The translations under genes and the position numbers were made by a program. From Isosphaeraceae bacterium (GTDB lineage: Bacteria > Planctomycetota > Planctomycetia > Isosphaerales > Isosphaeraceae), in contig JANXSY010000036.1 of NCBI GenBank assembly GCA_025356435.1, positions 1-53,297 on the forward strand: DNA of 53,297 nt. The letters are read 5' to 3'. Position 1 is the stretch's first letter. Each line of letters begins with the position of its first letter. Below are positions 19,171-28,180 of this stretch, in pieces. Under the pieces are notes generated by a model that saw only the letters and a program-made list of their open reading frames with translations, did no database searches and was not told where the DNA came from.

Positions 19171-20499
19171 ATGTTGCCCCTGACCCGACCCCACCGGCAG
19201 GCCCTCGCTACCTTGGCGATGACCGTCTTGACCGTCGTGCCGACCGGTTATGTCGCCCTCACGGCGTGGCGGATCAACCGGCCCGGCCATATTCGCGACG
19301 TTGAGATCGAGATCGGCCGATCGGTCGGACTCCAAGTCACGCTCGATGGCGTGCGCTATCCTAGGCCGGGGGAGGTCGTCTATCAAGGGATGGTCCTCCG
19401 GCAGGACGAGCCGCGTCGCGGCGGCTTGACCGAGATCGCGCGGGCGAAGTCGGTCCGGCTCCGTCGCAATGGTCGCGAGTTGATGCTCGAAGCCGAGGGG
19501 CTAACCCTGCGTGCGGCCAGCCCGAAGGCGGCGATGGCCCAGGTGGGTACGCTCCTGAGTGGCGCGGGCGAGGGGACCTATCGCCAGGTGAGCCTCGCTG
19601 CACCGAGTTGCACGATCGAACTCGCCACGGGGGCGGCCAAGGGTCTCACCTTCGAGCTTCGCGATCTCGCCGCCGCGTTCCAGAACGACAAGAAGGTGCC
19701 GAGCCTCTCAGCCAGTTATCGCCTGGTCGACGACGGCGGCAGCACTCGCTGCGAGTTGAGCCTGGCCCGTGACCGCAAGGCCGAGGCGGTCGAGACGATC
19801 GTCATCCTCAAGACGATGGAGGGCCTGCCGCTCCCCGCGCGGGTGTTCGACGCCTTCTTCGAATCCGACGCCTGGCTCGGTTCGTCGGCCCGCGTGCAAG
19901 GGGCGCTCACCCTTACGCAGTCTGGTTCCTCCGATTGGCAGGCCGAGTTCTCGGGCGACCTGATCGACGTCGATCTCAAGACCCTCTTCGAACGGCGATT
20001 TCCGAGGCACCGGATGACCGGACTGGCACACGTCGCGATCAAGCAGGCCCGCTGGGCCAACCGGGCCGGACAGGGGTTCGGCTGGGTCGGGGCCGAAGGT
20101 GAGCTGAGCACCGGCGCGGGAACGATCGGCGTCGATCTACTCCATTCACTGGGCCGAGAGATGCGGTTCCGGATGTCTTCGAAGCTCAACGTCCGGCATC
20201 CCGATGTGAGCTTCAGCTCGGTCGGTTTTACCTTCGACCTGACCTCTGACGGCGACATACAAGTCGGCGGCGGTTTCCGCTCGCAGTTCGCTCCCGATGA
20301 CATCCTTGTCGACAACGAACGGGCGATGGTCAAAGCCCCCGACGGGCGGGCGAACGTCCGTGGCCTGCTTAAGTCCCTCTTCCCCGCGAGCGCCGATAAC
20401 CTCGCGCCCGTCACGACCGACTCGCAACGGGTCTCGCGGTTCCTGCCCCTCCCTCCCGACGTGGCCAGCCGAGCGCCGCAGGCCCAGCGGGCGAATTGA
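19171..20499 (+). CDS. membrane-anchored protein of unknown function, AsmA-like in style
   Basis: A 442-residue protein I do not recognise. One N-terminal membrane segment (about 10-32, ALATLAMTVLTVVPTGYVALTAW) is followed by a periplasmic or lumenal part that is beta-rich and low in Cys. The pattern of short strands and phrases such as GALTLTQSGSSDWQAEFSGDLIDVDL and GAEGELSTGAGTIGVDLL recalls AsmA/YhdP-like proteins, but this is a resemblance in style and not a domain match. GAGGGAG precedes the ATG. It lies 45 bases after aroC and 248 bases before the ExbB gene. Its role may be linked to the envelope, given the following operon; this is inference. Confidence 0.6.
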   Translation: MLPLTRPHRQALATLAMTVLTVVPTGYVALTAWRINRPGHIRDVEIEIGRSVGLQVTLDGVRYPRPGEVVYQGMVLRQDEPRRGGLTEIARAKSVRLRRNGRELMLEAEGLTLRAASPKAAMAQVGTLLSGAGEGTYRQVSLAAPSCTIELATGAAKGLTFELRDLAAAFQNDKKVPSLSASYRLVDDGGSTRCELSLARDRKAEAVETIVILKTMEGLPLPARVFDAFFESDAWLGSSARVQGALTLTQSGSSDWQAEFSGDLIDVDLKTLFERRFPRHRMTGLAHVAIKQARWANRAGQGFGWVGAEGELSTGAGTIGVDLLHSLGREMRFRMSSKLNVRHPDVSFSSVGFTFDLTSDGDIQVGGGFRSQFAPDDILVDNERAMVKAPDGRANVRGLLKSLFPASADNLAPVTTDSQRVSRFLPLPPDVASRAPQAQRAN

Positions 20500-20554
20500 T
20501 CGGGGGGAGAGAGACCGGTGGACGACGCCATGCATGGAATTAGTCGGCGGGCAG

Positions 20555-20583
20555 TTGACAGCCGTGCGGGACGGACAGATATT
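20555..20583 (+). promoter_or_regulatory. candidate promoter for the first ExbB/ExbD cassette
   Basis: A consensus -35 TTGACA (20555-20560) is followed 17 bases later by GATATT (20578-20583, four of six matches to TATAAT). It lies about 165 bases upstream of the ExbB start, inside the 248-base gap after 20499. The rest of that gap shows no gene. Confidence 0.35.
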
Positions 20584-20747
20584 GGATGCATTGGGACAAA
20601 TCCCGATCGCCCAAGATCAAGGTCGATTCGCCGGTCGGCTTCTCGGCCGAGCTCTTCCTTTCGATGCGATTGCGTGCGGCACCATAACGCGGGAAGCTGA
20701 AGATGATCCCCACCGCGCGGGCGGTGGTGGACGGGGAGGATTCGTCG

Positions 20748-21638
20748 ATGGCGCGCGTTCCATTCAAGTCGGCCGCTCGGCAAGGTCGTCGCTACTGGTC
20801 GCTGGTACTGTTCACGCTCGGGACTCTGGCCTGCCTCTGGATCGTGCCATCGCCGGCCGTCCGGGCGCAGGATGCGAAGAAAGAGGCCGCCCCCGCCGCG
20901 AAGGCCGAGGCTCCCGCCGAGACCAAAGAGGCCGCTGCTGCTCCGGCCGCAGCCGATGTCGCCCCCGTCGAGACGAAGAAGCCGACCGAAAATTTGCTCC
21001 AGTGGGCTATCCGAGCCTCGGGACCGATCGGCCTGGGCCTGCTCATCCTCTCGATCTACTTCACCGCGTTGGTCATCAAGCTCTTCCTCGAACTGCGGGT
21101 GAGCGAAGCCGTGCCCGCCGCCCTGGTCGAGAAGCTTGAGGCCGCGATCAAGGAGAAGAAGTTCCAAGAGGCTTACGACGTCTGCAAGGAGAACGACTCG
21201 ATCCTCGCCCGCCTGGTGCGGACCGGTGTCGCCAACCTCCCTAACGGCCGCGCCGAAGCCAAAGAGGCGATGAACGCGGTACAGGACGAAGTGGTCACGC
21301 AAATGGAAGCCCGGATCAGCTACCTCGCCATTATCGGGTCGCTCGGGCCGATGATTGGGCTGGTCGGCACGATCGCGGGCATGATCGCCAGCTTCCAAGA
21401 AATCGCCACCGCCGCTGGAGCCCAGCCGAAGCCCGAGAAGGTGGCCGAGGGAATCTCGACGGCCCTCTTCATCACGCTCGAAGGGGTCTCCCTGGCCGTG
21501 CCGGCGATCTTCTTCTTCGCCTTCTTCCGCAACCGGATCGCCCAGATCGCCCTGGAGAGCTACAAGGTCGCCGACCGCACGATCACGGCCCTGCTCGCCG
21601 CCGCGAAGCAGACCAAGACCGCCTCCACCGTGGCGTAA
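20748..21638 (+). CDS. exbB: MotA/TolQ/ExbB proton channel family protein (cassette 1)
   Basis: A 296-residue ExbB/TolQ-type inner membrane protein. A cleavable or anchoring N-terminal segment ending PAVRAQ at about 36 is followed by an Ala/Lys/Glu-rich spacer (40-75). Three membrane segments then follow, the last two in the conserved block GSLGPMIGLVGTIAGMIASF and LFITLEGVSLAVPAIFFFAFF. GGGGAGGA seven bases before the ATG at 20748 fixes the start; an ATG at 20703 has none. With ExbD partners it would form a proton-driven motor complex. The periplasmic N-terminal extension is typical of planctomycete and proteobacterial ExbB2 forms. It heads a four-gene cassette repeated at 38602-41082. Confidence 0.92.
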   Translation: MARVPFKSAARQGRRYWSLVLFTLGTLACLWIVPSPAVRAQDAKKEAAPAAKAEAPAETKEAAAAPAAADVAPVETKKPTENLLQWAIRASGPIGLGLLILSIYFTALVIKLFLELRVSEAVPAALVEKLEAAIKEKKFQEAYDVCKENDSILARLVRTGVANLPNGRAEAKEAMNAVQDEVVTQMEARISYLAIIGSLGPMIGLVGTIAGMIASFQEIATAAGAQPKPEKVAEGISTALFITLEGVSLAVPAIFFFAFFRNRIAQIALESYKVADRTITALLAAAKQTKTASTVA

Positions 21639-21650
21639 GGGACCCCCGCA

Positions 21651-22124
21651 ATGTCGGCCTCGTCCAGTAACTCGCTCAAGGCGGAACCCAACCTCACTCC
21701 GCTGCTCGACGTCGTCTTTCAGTTGATCACGTTCTTCATGCTCGTGATCAACTTCAGCAACGACAATTACGACTCCCGAATCAAGCTCCCGGTCGCCGGC
21801 TCCGCGCGTCCGCTTGACGACCCGGCGATGCTCCTGGAAGACCGGCTCATCCTGAACGTCGACAGCAAGGGCCAGCTCCTCTTTAACGGCAAGATCTTCA
21901 GCGGCGGCCAGGCCGTCGAGCAGATCAAGTTCGAGGCCCAACTCGCCCGCGAGAACCTTAAAACACTCCGAGGCAAGAAGGTCGACCCGAGCGAGGGGCT
22001 GCCAACCCGTGTGGTCATCCGGGCCGACCGGGACACCCCCTTCACCCCCTTTTTCAACATCATCACCGCCTGCCAGACGAACGGCTTCCGCAAGTTCGAC
22101 CTCAAGGCGATGAACGGACAGTAA
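21651..22124 (+). CDS. exbD: ExbD/TolR biopolymer transport protein (cassette 1, first copy)
   Basis: A 157-residue ExbD/TolR family protein: a short cytoplasmic N-terminus, one membrane helix with the essential aspartate in LTPLLDVVFQLITFFML, and a periplasmic domain ending in a beta-alpha-beta fold (RVVIRADRDTPFTPFFNIITACQTNGFRKFDLKAM). It follows exbB by 12 bases with AAGGGA as ribosome site. An 87-base gap with a perfect ten-pair hairpin separates it from the second ExbD. The two ExbD proteins could form a heterodimer inside the ExbB pentamer; this is inference from their pairing. Confidence 0.9.
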   Translation: MSASSSNSLKAEPNLTPLLDVVFQLITFFMLVINFSNDNYDSRIKLPVAGSARPLDDPAMLLEDRLILNVDSKGQLLFNGKIFSGGQAVEQIKFEAQLARENLKTLRGKKVDPSEGLPTRVVIRADRDTPFTPFFNIITACQTNGFRKFDLKAMNGQ

Positions 22125-22159
22125 CGCGGCCCGTCCCGTTCCCATGTATCGACGAGGTT

Positions 22160-22188
22160 CCGCGACCGGCAACTCACACCGGTCGCGG
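22160..22188 (+). other. perfect hairpin between the two exbD genes of cassette 1
   Basis: CCGCGACCGG (22160-22169) pairs perfectly with CCGGTCGCGG (22179-22188) around a nine-base loop, in the 87-base gap between the two exbD genes. There is no T-run after it. It could attenuate or protect the message so that the two ExbD proteins are made in unequal amounts. The second cassette has no such gap. Confidence 0.55.
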
Positions 22189-22211
22189 GCCACGTTCATG
22201 AGGGTGTTCGC

Positions 22212-22697
22212 GTGAAGCGTAAGCCACAAGAGGATGTCGAGATCCCGATCACACCGATGCTCGACATGGCGTTCCAGCTCCTCACCTTCTTCATCCTCAC
22301 CTATCACCCCTCGCCCACCGAGGGGCAGTTCTCGATGAACCTACTCCCCGCGCAGCCGGTCATCAACATGAACGCCCCGGCCGCCGACTCTGCGGCCTCG
22401 AATAGCGAACTCCCCGCCGGCCTCAAGACGCTCCCCACCACACTCCTCGCCGCCGACGACGGCATGCTCGCCAAGGTCACGCTCGGCGAGAACCAGATCG
22501 AGGGGATGGAGGCGTTCACTAAGGAACTCACCACCATCCTCAAAGACCCGACCCTGCCGTTCGACCAGACCATCATCAAGGTCGACTCGCGGTTGAAGTA
22601 TTCCGAGTTGATGAAGGTGATCAACGTATTCTCGGAATTAAAAGTGAACAAGATCAGTTTCGCCGAGATGGGTGCCGACGAAGGGACACCCCCGTGA
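22212..22697 (+). CDS. exbD: ExbD/TolR biopolymer transport protein (cassette 1, second copy)
   Basis: A 161-residue second ExbD. The membrane helix with the essential aspartate is in PITPMLDMAFQLLTFFILTY. The periplasmic domain is distinct from the first ExbD, with an extended linker (LPAQPVINMNAPAADSAAS) and the usual C-terminal strand-helix (IIKVDSRLKYSELMKVINVFSEL). It starts with GTG at 22212. Its TGA overlaps the GTG of the next gene by one triplet step (GTGA), showing tight coupling. PMLDMAFQLL is shared with the third gene of the second cassette, so the two cassettes keep the same order of ExbD subtypes. Confidence 0.9.
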   Translation: MKRKPQEDVEIPITPMLDMAFQLLTFFILTYHPSPTEGQFSMNLLPAQPVINMNAPAADSAASNSELPAGLKTLPTTLLAADDGMLAKVTLGENQIEGMEAFTKELTTILKDPTLPFDQTIIKVDSRLKYSELMKVINVFSELKVNKISFAEMGADEGTPP

Positions 22698-23617
22698 GTA
22701 GGGGCAAGACCCCCTCATTTCTCAGCGGCGGCGAGCTGCGCGGACTGATCGTCTTCGCGGTGGTGATGGCGGTCGGCTGGCCGGTGATCCTCAACTATGC
22801 CAGGCCAAGAGATCGGACACCCGAGCCGCCGCGCGTCATCGACTCCCGGCCGCTGGAGCCCGACAAGGGGATCGCCTTCGATCGCCTCCTCGACAAGACC
22901 CTGCCGGCCGGCCGCGATAATCCGGCCTACAAAATTCTGCTCGACCGGGCGCGGAACACCTCGGCGGCCGAACTGGCCAAGCAGGCCCGCCGGGACGTGA
23001 TGTATACCCAGTTGTGGGAGCGCCCCGACCTCTATCGGGGCGTGCCGATCCACTTCGAAGGGACGCTCAGAAAAGTCATCGTTCATCAAAAGATGAACCC
23101 TGAGATGGTGCCGGGCGGTCAACTCATCGACGCCTGGTTCTACACCCGCGAGAGCAACCAACTCCCGTTCGTGGTGTCGGTCCAGGAGCCTCCCCCCGGC
23201 ATGGTGGCGGGGTCTGACTACAGCGAGCGGGTTGTCGTCGACGGCTATTTCTTGCGGTTGATTGGCTATCTCGCCGGTGATGCCACGCGGGCCTCTCCCC
23301 TCCTGGTCGGCCGAATTCGTTGGGCTAACGCCGATCCCAAGACCGGCGCGCCCGTCGACGCGGCCGGGGCACCGAGTACTACCTGGCCGAACACCGTGAT
23401 CGTCGTCATGGTGATGCTCGGGCTCTATGTGACGGCGCGGGTCGTCTTCTCGATCCGCAAACGTCGCGCCCCGCTCATCGTCCGCACGGGACTGCTCGCG
23501 GACGACCGGCCCGTCGAAGACATCGCGGCCGAAGACCTGTCAAGCTTTCTGGCCTCCGTCCCCGACGAGGACGATGAAGAACGGCCCGATCATGACGAAT
23601 TACATCGATTGACCTGA
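22694..23617 (+). CDS. membrane protein with small beta-rich domain, fourth gene of ExbB/ExbD cassette 1
   Basis: A 307-residue protein of unknown family. A membrane segment lies at about 15-35 (GLIVFAVVMAVGWPVILNY). The middle part (about 110-220) reads like an OB-fold-sized beta domain: LYRGVPIHFEGTLRKVIV, AWFYTRESNQLPFVVSV, RVVVDGYFLRLIGYL. A second membrane segment is at about 234-254 (TVIVVMVMLGLYVTARVVFSI), and an acidic tail ends the protein. Start GTG with AAGGGA seven bases before it and a four-base overlap with exbD. A shorter relative (RPDDFRGRRVAVSGRVVSVF, AEVWVFT) is the fourth gene of the second cassette, so it belongs to the system. Confidence 0.65.
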   Translation: MSRGKTPSFLSGGELRGLIVFAVVMAVGWPVILNYARPRDRTPEPPRVIDSRPLEPDKGIAFDRLLDKTLPAGRDNPAYKILLDRARNTSAAELAKQARRDVMYTQLWERPDLYRGVPIHFEGTLRKVIVHQKMNPEMVPGGQLIDAWFYTRESNQLPFVVSVQEPPPGMVAGSDYSERVVVDGYFLRLIGYLAGDATRASPLLVGRIRWANADPKTGAPVDAAGAPSTTWPNTVIVVMVMLGLYVTARVVFSIRKRRAPLIVRTGLLADDRPVEDIAAEDLSSFLASVPDEDDEERPDHDELHRLT

Positions 23618-23685
23618 AATATATCGATATCGATCGGTCCCGAGCTATTACCAGCGACTCCTCTCGTCGACTCCGGACGGCAGAC

Positions 23686-24933
23686 CTAACCGCTTCCGCG
23701 AGGGCCTATATGCTCGGGTCGAAACCCCATGCCGATGACCCGCGCGGGGATTCGGCTTAGGAAAGGGAACCGTCGGAGGAGCCTCAAGGGCCACGGGAGG
23801 TTTAGCTTCGCGGAGCTCCCAAGCACACGACCGAGCACGCAATCCTGGAGGAAAACCTGGAGTCGCTGGGTCATCTTGGTCGGGAATATTCGACGCTTCT
23901 GGACCCGGTCGAGATCGGCGCTAGAGACAGTCCCGGCGCGAAGCGGAGCCGCGAGGATGTTGGCGGTCGCGACAGCGTCCTGAATGGCGAGATTGATGCC
24001 AACGCCGCCGATCGGGGACATCGCGTGGGCGGCGTCGCCAATGCAGAGAAGGCCGGGACGGTGCCAGGTTTCGAGGCGGTCGACGGTGACGGTCAGGAGC
24101 TTGACGTCGTCCCAGTCTCTGAGTTCGCCGACCCGGTCACGCATGAAGGGCGCGACCTTGGCGATGTCCTCGCGGAACGCTGCGAGGCCCTTGCGACGGG
24201 TCTCGTCGATGCCGCCCTTTGCGATGACATAGCCGCACTGCCAGTATTCGCCGCGAAAGAGCATGACGAAGACCCTGCCCTGGTCAAAACGGCCGAGCGG
24301 CTGGTCGGGGTCGTCGGCTCTCCGCGAGAGTCGCATCCAGAGGACGTCGATCGGTGCGCCGAGGTCGATCACTTTGAGGCCGGCGCGATCTCGGACGGTT
24401 GATCGACGCCCGTCCGCGCCGACGGTGAGCCTCGCGCGAACGTCAAGCGGCCCGTCAGGGGTCGTCGCACGCACCCCAACGACCTGGCCGTCCTCTTCGA
24501 TCAGGTCTTTGACCTCTGCCTTCATCCAGAGCCGGAAGTTCCGGTAGTGTTTGGCGTGCTCGGAGAGGAAATCGAGAAAATCCCACTTCGGCATGAAGGC
24601 GATGAATTGGCAACGTGTCGGCAGTTGCGAGAAGTCGGCCACCGTGATCTCGACTCCACCGACGACGCCGTTAAGCCGCTTCGCCTCTTGGTGGGGCCGT
24701 TTGAGGAGTTCGTCGAGCAGCCCAAGTTCGTGCATCACCTGGAGGGTCGACGGGTGGATGGTGTCGCCCCGGAAATCGCGGAGGAAGTCGCCGTGTTTTT
24801 CGAGGACCACGACATCGACCCCCATCCTCGCGAGCAAGAGCCCCAGGACCATCCCCGCCGGTCCGCCGCCGACGATACAGCAAGTCGTTTCGAGCGTCTC
24901 GGTGCCGGAAGTCTCCTCGTCGGACATGGTCAT
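23686..24933 (-). CDS. FAD-dependent aromatic-type monooxygenase
   Basis: A 415-residue class A flavoprotein monooxygenase (PHBH/UbiH fold, FAD_binding_3). GGGPAG near residue 22-27 in a CCIVGGGPAGMVLGLLLARMG fold, the DG motif in LTVGADGRRSTVRDRAG near 170, and the GD motif CIGDAAHAMSPIGGVGINLAIQDAV near 300. No C-terminal quinone-specific region identifies the substrate. Two ATG codons (24933, 24927) are possible; AAGGA favours either. The upstream HicB-like gene overlaps it by four bases (ATGA), so the two are co-translated. Function in ubiquinone or menaquinone synthesis or in tailoring of a small molecule cannot be settled. Confidence 0.85.
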   Translation of the reverse strand: MTMSDEETSGTETLETTCCIVGGGPAGMVLGLLLARMGVDVVVLEKHGDFLRDFRGDTIHPSTLQVMHELGLLDELLKRPHQEAKRLNGVVGGVEITVADFSQLPTRCQFIAFMPKWDFLDFLSEHAKHYRNFRLWMKAEVKDLIEEDGQVVGVRATTPDGPLDVRARLTVGADGRRSTVRDRAGLKVIDLGAPIDVLWMRLSRRADDPDQPLGRFDQGRVFVMLFRGEYWQCGYVIAKGGIDETRRKGLAAFREDIAKVAPFMRDRVGELRDWDDVKLLTVTVDRLETWHRPGLLCIGDAAHAMSPIGGVGINLAIQDAVATANILAAPLRAGTVSSADLDRVQKRRIFPTKMTQRLQVFLQDCVLGRVLGSSAKLNLPWPLRLLRRFPFLSRIPARVIGMGFRPEHIGPRGSG

Positions 24934-25133
24934 TGCGTCCTTGAGGCCCGCAGCCGTCGCGTGACTTCATCCGGGTCGGCAGTTTTGAGGAAGAGTTCGA
25001 CGGCCTTAATGAGGTCCGCCCGCGCCGACTCGACCGTCGCTCCGTGACCAGTGATGTCCAGATCTTCGCTACGGGCGACGTAAAGGTCTCCCTCGCGCAC
25101 GATGATCGCGTTGAACTGGCAGGTCCATTCCAT
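24930..25133 (-). CDS. orphan HicB-like antitoxin family protein
   Basis: A 67-residue HicB-fold protein: CQFNAIIVREGDLYVARSEDLDITGHGATVESARADL fits the usual HicB pattern (beta strand, E-G-D/Y, LDI.G.G.T.EEA...L) and ends with a short helix VELFLKTADPDEVTRRL. Residues after position 10 carry this match; no HicA toxin gene lies beside it. The ATG at 25133 is where the family begins; the open frame further upstream has no similarity. Its stop overlaps the monooxygenase start by four bases. Such stand-alone HicB-like proteins are common in this phylum and may not act as antitoxins. Confidence 0.75.
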   Translation of the reverse strand: MEWTCQFNAIIVREGDLYVARSEDLDITGHGATVESARADLIKAVELFLKTADPDEVTRRLRASRTQ

Positions 25134-25155
25134 GACAAATCCGAAGGGGCCAAGA

Positions 25156-25190
25156 GGCCGGACACGGGGATAGGATACCCGTGCCCGGCC
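25156..25190 (-). terminator. strong hairpin after the pyrophosphatase gene
   Basis: GGCCGGACACGGG (25156-25168) pairs with CCCGTGCCCGGCC (25178-25190), twelve of thirteen positions, around a nine-base loop. On the - strand it begins 19 bases past the hppA stop. There is no strong T-run, but position and stability suggest a transcript end for hppA. Confidence 0.55.
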
Positions 25191-25209
25191 TTGACGTGTG
25201 AGAGCGATC

Positions 25210-27957
25210 TCAGCTTCCGACCGCCTCCAGATCTGTCGATGCGACGCTCGCCCCGGCGAGTTCGGCCTCCATCTCGCGGAATTCCTTGCTCTCGGTCTTC
25301 GACCGCCAGATCGCCCAGCCAACGGCGGCGATGCCGACGAGTCCGACGAGGTAGAGAATCCACGAGTGGCCCGTCTGCTTGGCGGCGAGCACCGGGCCGA
25401 TGGCGAGCAGGGCCACCATGTTCATCACCTTGATGAGCGGGTTCAAGGCGGGGCCAGCGGTGTCCTTGAGGGGGTCTCCGACGGTGTCACCGGTGATGGC
25501 CGCCTTGTGGGCCTCGGAGCCTTTACCGCCGTAGAGACCGTCTTCGATCGTCTTCTTAGCGTTGTCCCAGGCCCCGCCGGCATTCGCCATGAACACGGCC
25601 AAGAGTTGGCCAACGACGATCATCCCCGCCAGATAGCCGCCCAAGGCATAAGGGCCGAGATAGATCGCCACCAGGATTGGCATTACGATCGCCAGGATGC
25701 CCGGACCGATCAACTCGCCCTGCGCGGCGGCGGTGCAGATGTTGACGACCCGCCCATAATCCGGGGTCTTGGTGCCGGCCCAGATTTCCTTGTCGCGGAA
25801 CTGGATGCGGCACTCCTTGACGATCAGGAACGCCGCGCGGCCGACTGCGCGGATCAGCATCGAGCTGAACAGGAACGGCACCGCGCCTCCGATCAACATG
25901 CCGATGAAGACTGTCGGCTCGGCCACCGAGAGCTTCGCGGCCTCAGAAGCATACTGGCCGAGCGTCATCTCGCCAATCCTCGACTCGCTGCCGACCGCGA
26001 TCACCGCGATGAAGCTCGCGAACAGGCTCACCGCTGCGATCACCGCCGAGCCGATCGCGATCCCTTTGGTCTCGGCCTTGGTCGTGTTGCCGACGGCGTC
26101 GAGGTCAGCGAGGATCTGGCGGGCACGCTTGTAGTTCTCCTCGCCCATCTCCTCGCGGTCATACGCCATCTCCCCGATGCCGTTCGAGTTGTCGGCGACC
26201 GGCCCGAACACGTCCATGCTGATCGTGTTGCCCGTGAGCGTGAGCATGCCAATCCCGCACATCGCCACCCCATACGCGACGAAGATCGGGCTGGCTCCGG
26301 AATAGATCACCACCGAGAGGAAAATCGCCACCGCGATGATCCCGACCGAGACCACAGTCGACTCATAACCGAGCGCGAACCCCTGGATGATGTTCGTCGC
26401 ATGGCCCGTCTGGCACGATTTGGCCAGGCTCTTCACCGGCTCGAACTGAGTATGCGTGTAATAACTTGTGCATTTATTCAGGGCGATTGCCAGGAGGATG
26501 CCGATCAGGCATGTCCACGCGGGCCGCATGTCGAGGCCGAAGCCCGAGCCGAAGACGAAATTCGACCAGATCGGCTGATCCTTCGCGAGGATCGGCTTGT
26601 CCTTGGGATAGGCCGCGACCCACTCGCGAAACCGCTCGGCCGAATGAGACGCAAAGCCTTCAGTCTCGGCCGTCGACAGGTCCTTCGGTCCGTCATTCCG
26701 CGTCATGACATCCGCTGCGTGGGCGTTCTTCTTGGCTTGTTCCATCAGATCGAAATTGGCCCTATCCTTCTGGAACTCCTCGCTCAGACGGTATCCGCCG
26801 AGTGCCTGGGGGTACTTTCGGATGTAATCATCGTTAAAATGCAGATACCCAAACCCGAGCGCAAAGAAGCCGATGACGCTGATGATCGACCCGAGGATGA
26901 ACCCCCGGTGGACCGAGTGCAGCGCCTCGTCGCTCGTGCTGTCGGCACCCGCCTTGACGCTATAGGTGCTGATGATCGAGCCGATCACGCCGATCGCCCG
27001 GACGAGCAAGGGAAATATCACGCCCTTATGTCCGAAACTGGCATATCCGAGGATCATCGCGGCGACTATTGTCACCTCGTAACTCTCGAAAATGTCGGCG
27101 GCCATCCCGGCGCAGTCGCCTACGTTGTCGCCGACGTTATCGGCGATGGTCGCGGCGTTGCGTGGGTCGTCTTCCGGAATACCCGCCTCGATCTTGCCGA
27201 CGAGGTCGGCCCCGACGTCGGCCGCCTTGGTGAAGATCCCGCCGCCGACCCTCATGAAGAGCGCGAGCAGCGTGCCGCCGAAGCCGAATCCAAGCAATAC
27301 TTCATAAGCATGCTCGCCATAGGCCATGAAGATGAGCGTGCCGCCGAGCAGGCCTAGGCCGTCGGTAAGCATGCCAGTGATCGTGCCGGTCCGGTAGCCG
27401 AGCTGCAAGGCCAGGCCATAGCTCGTGCGGGCAGCGGCGGCAACGCGGAGATTACCCCGAACGGCGAGACTCATGCCGACGTAGCCGACGGTCCACGAGA
27501 ACGCCGCTCCGATGAAGAACGCCGCCGCGCGGCCGATCGCGATCTCCTGCGCACTCTCGCCACCGGCCGTCGCGGCCCAGACGACGCCGGTCAACACGAG
27601 CACCAAGACGATGATCGCCCGGAACTGGCGGGCGAGATAGGCGTTGGCCCCCTGCTTGATCGCGCGGGCGACCTCTTGCATCTTGGCCGTGCCCTGGTCG
27701 GCACCGATCACCTGGCCGACGAGCGCCCCGGCATAGATCAGTCCCGCAATCGCGATCGCGAGGACGACGAAGAGAGCGATCTGTTCGCCCAGCCCATATT
27801 GCGTCTCCTTGCCGGGCTCGGCCGCCTTGAGGAAGCTGAAATACTCGAAGCTGCCGGCCTTCGTCGCCGACGGGGTGGGATCAGCCGCCCGCGCGAAGGG
27901 GGCCATCAAGACCGCTGCGGCCAGGAAGGCCGGGAGGACTCGCCTCAGTCGCATCAT
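25210..27957 (-). CDS. hppA: Membrane-bound proton-pumping pyrophosphatase
   Basis: A 915-residue M-PPase; 670-770 is usual. It hydrolyses pyrophosphate and pumps ions across a membrane. The substrate-site block is intact: [48 protein letters not shown] (near 236-283, not quoted as a run elsewhere), and the second cluster DNSNGIGEM and C-terminal [13 protein letters not shown] follow. At the site that decides potassium dependence the protein has [10 protein letters not shown], with Lys and Thr where K+-dependent enzymes have Ala and Gly/Ala, so it should be K+-independent and hence H+-pumping. Extra length comes from a signal-like N-terminus (1-25, ending ARAADP) and a hydrophilic insert at about 374-465. 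GGAGG lies nine bases before the ATG. Confidence 0.95.
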   Translation of the reverse strand: MMRLRRVLPAFLAAAVLMAPFARAADPTPSATKAGSFEYFSFLKAAEPGKETQYGLGEQIALFVVLAIAIAGLIYAGALVGQVIGADQGTAKMQEVARAIKQGANAYLARQFRAIIVLVLVLTGVVWAATAGGESAQEIAIGRAAAFFIGAAFSWTVGYVGMSLAVRGNLRVAAAARTSYGLALQLGYRTGTITGMLTDGLGLLGGTLIFMAYGEHAYEVLLGFGFGGTLLALFMRVGGGIFTKAADVGADLVGKIEAGIPEDDPRNAATIADNVGDNVGDCAGMAADIFESYEVTIVAAMILGYASFGHKGVIFPLLVRAIGVIGSIISTYSVKAGADSTSDEALHSVHRGFILGSIISVIGFFALGFGYLHFNDDYIRKYPQALGGYRLSEEFQKDRANFDLMEQAKKNAHAADVMTRNDGPKDLSTAETEGFASHSAERFREWVAAYPKDKPILAKDQPIWSNFVFGSGFGLDMRPAWTCLIGILLAIALNKCTSYYTHTQFEPVKSLAKSCQTGHATNIIQGFALGYESTVVSVGIIAVAIFLSVVIYSGASPIFVAYGVAMCGIGMLTLTGNTISMDVFGPVADNSNGIGEMAYDREEMGEENYKRARQILADLDAVGNTTKAETKGIAIGSAVIAAVSLFASFIAVIAVGSESRIGEMTLGQYASEAAKLSVAEPTVFIGMLIGGAVPFLFSSMLIRAVGRAAFLIVKECRIQFRDKEIWAGTKTPDYGRVVNICTAAAQGELIGPGILAIVMPILVAIYLGPYALGGYLAGMIVVGQLLAVFMANAGGAWDNAKKTIEDGLYGGKGSEAHKAAITGDTVGDPLKDTAGPALNPLIKVMNMVALLAIGPVLAAKQTGHSWILYLVGLVGIAAVGWAIWRSKTESKEFREMEAELAGASVASTDLEAVGS

Positions 27958-28093
27958 GGGACCACACCTCCGTTAATTCTCGGTGATCGTGGGTGCCTCG
28001 ACGAAGGGAACGTCGTCTTGGACGGCGGACGTGGTTGCACGCCCCGCAATATCCATACCTTTTGGGCCGAATCAAAATCGATCCTCAAGGATT

Positions 28094-28122
28094 CCGGCCG
28101 ATCGATAGGGACCATCGGCCGG
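28094..28122 (-). terminator. hairpin after the vWA gene
   Basis: CCGGCCGAT (28094-28102) pairs perfectly with ATCGGCCGG (28114-28122) around an 11-base loop. On the - strand it begins 58 bases past the vWA gene stop and ends about 136 bases before the hppA start. No T-run follows. Likely the transcript end of the vWA gene. Nothing else is seen in the 223-base gap. Confidence 0.45.
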
Positions 28123-28180
28123 TGACTGCGGCCGATTAGACACGACCCCGCAATGGCCGGGAAGGGACTAGGCTGACCGA

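Noticed and set aside
19716..22307. 863-codon open frame on the - strand opposite the 442-residue gene and the ExbB/ExbD genes
   Set aside because: It lies antisense to several well-supported genes, has no recognisable domain, and long antisense frames are expected at this GC content.
25198..27357. 719-codon + strand frame opposite hppA
   Set aside because: Same reason: the pyrophosphatase on the other strand has all its catalytic motifs.
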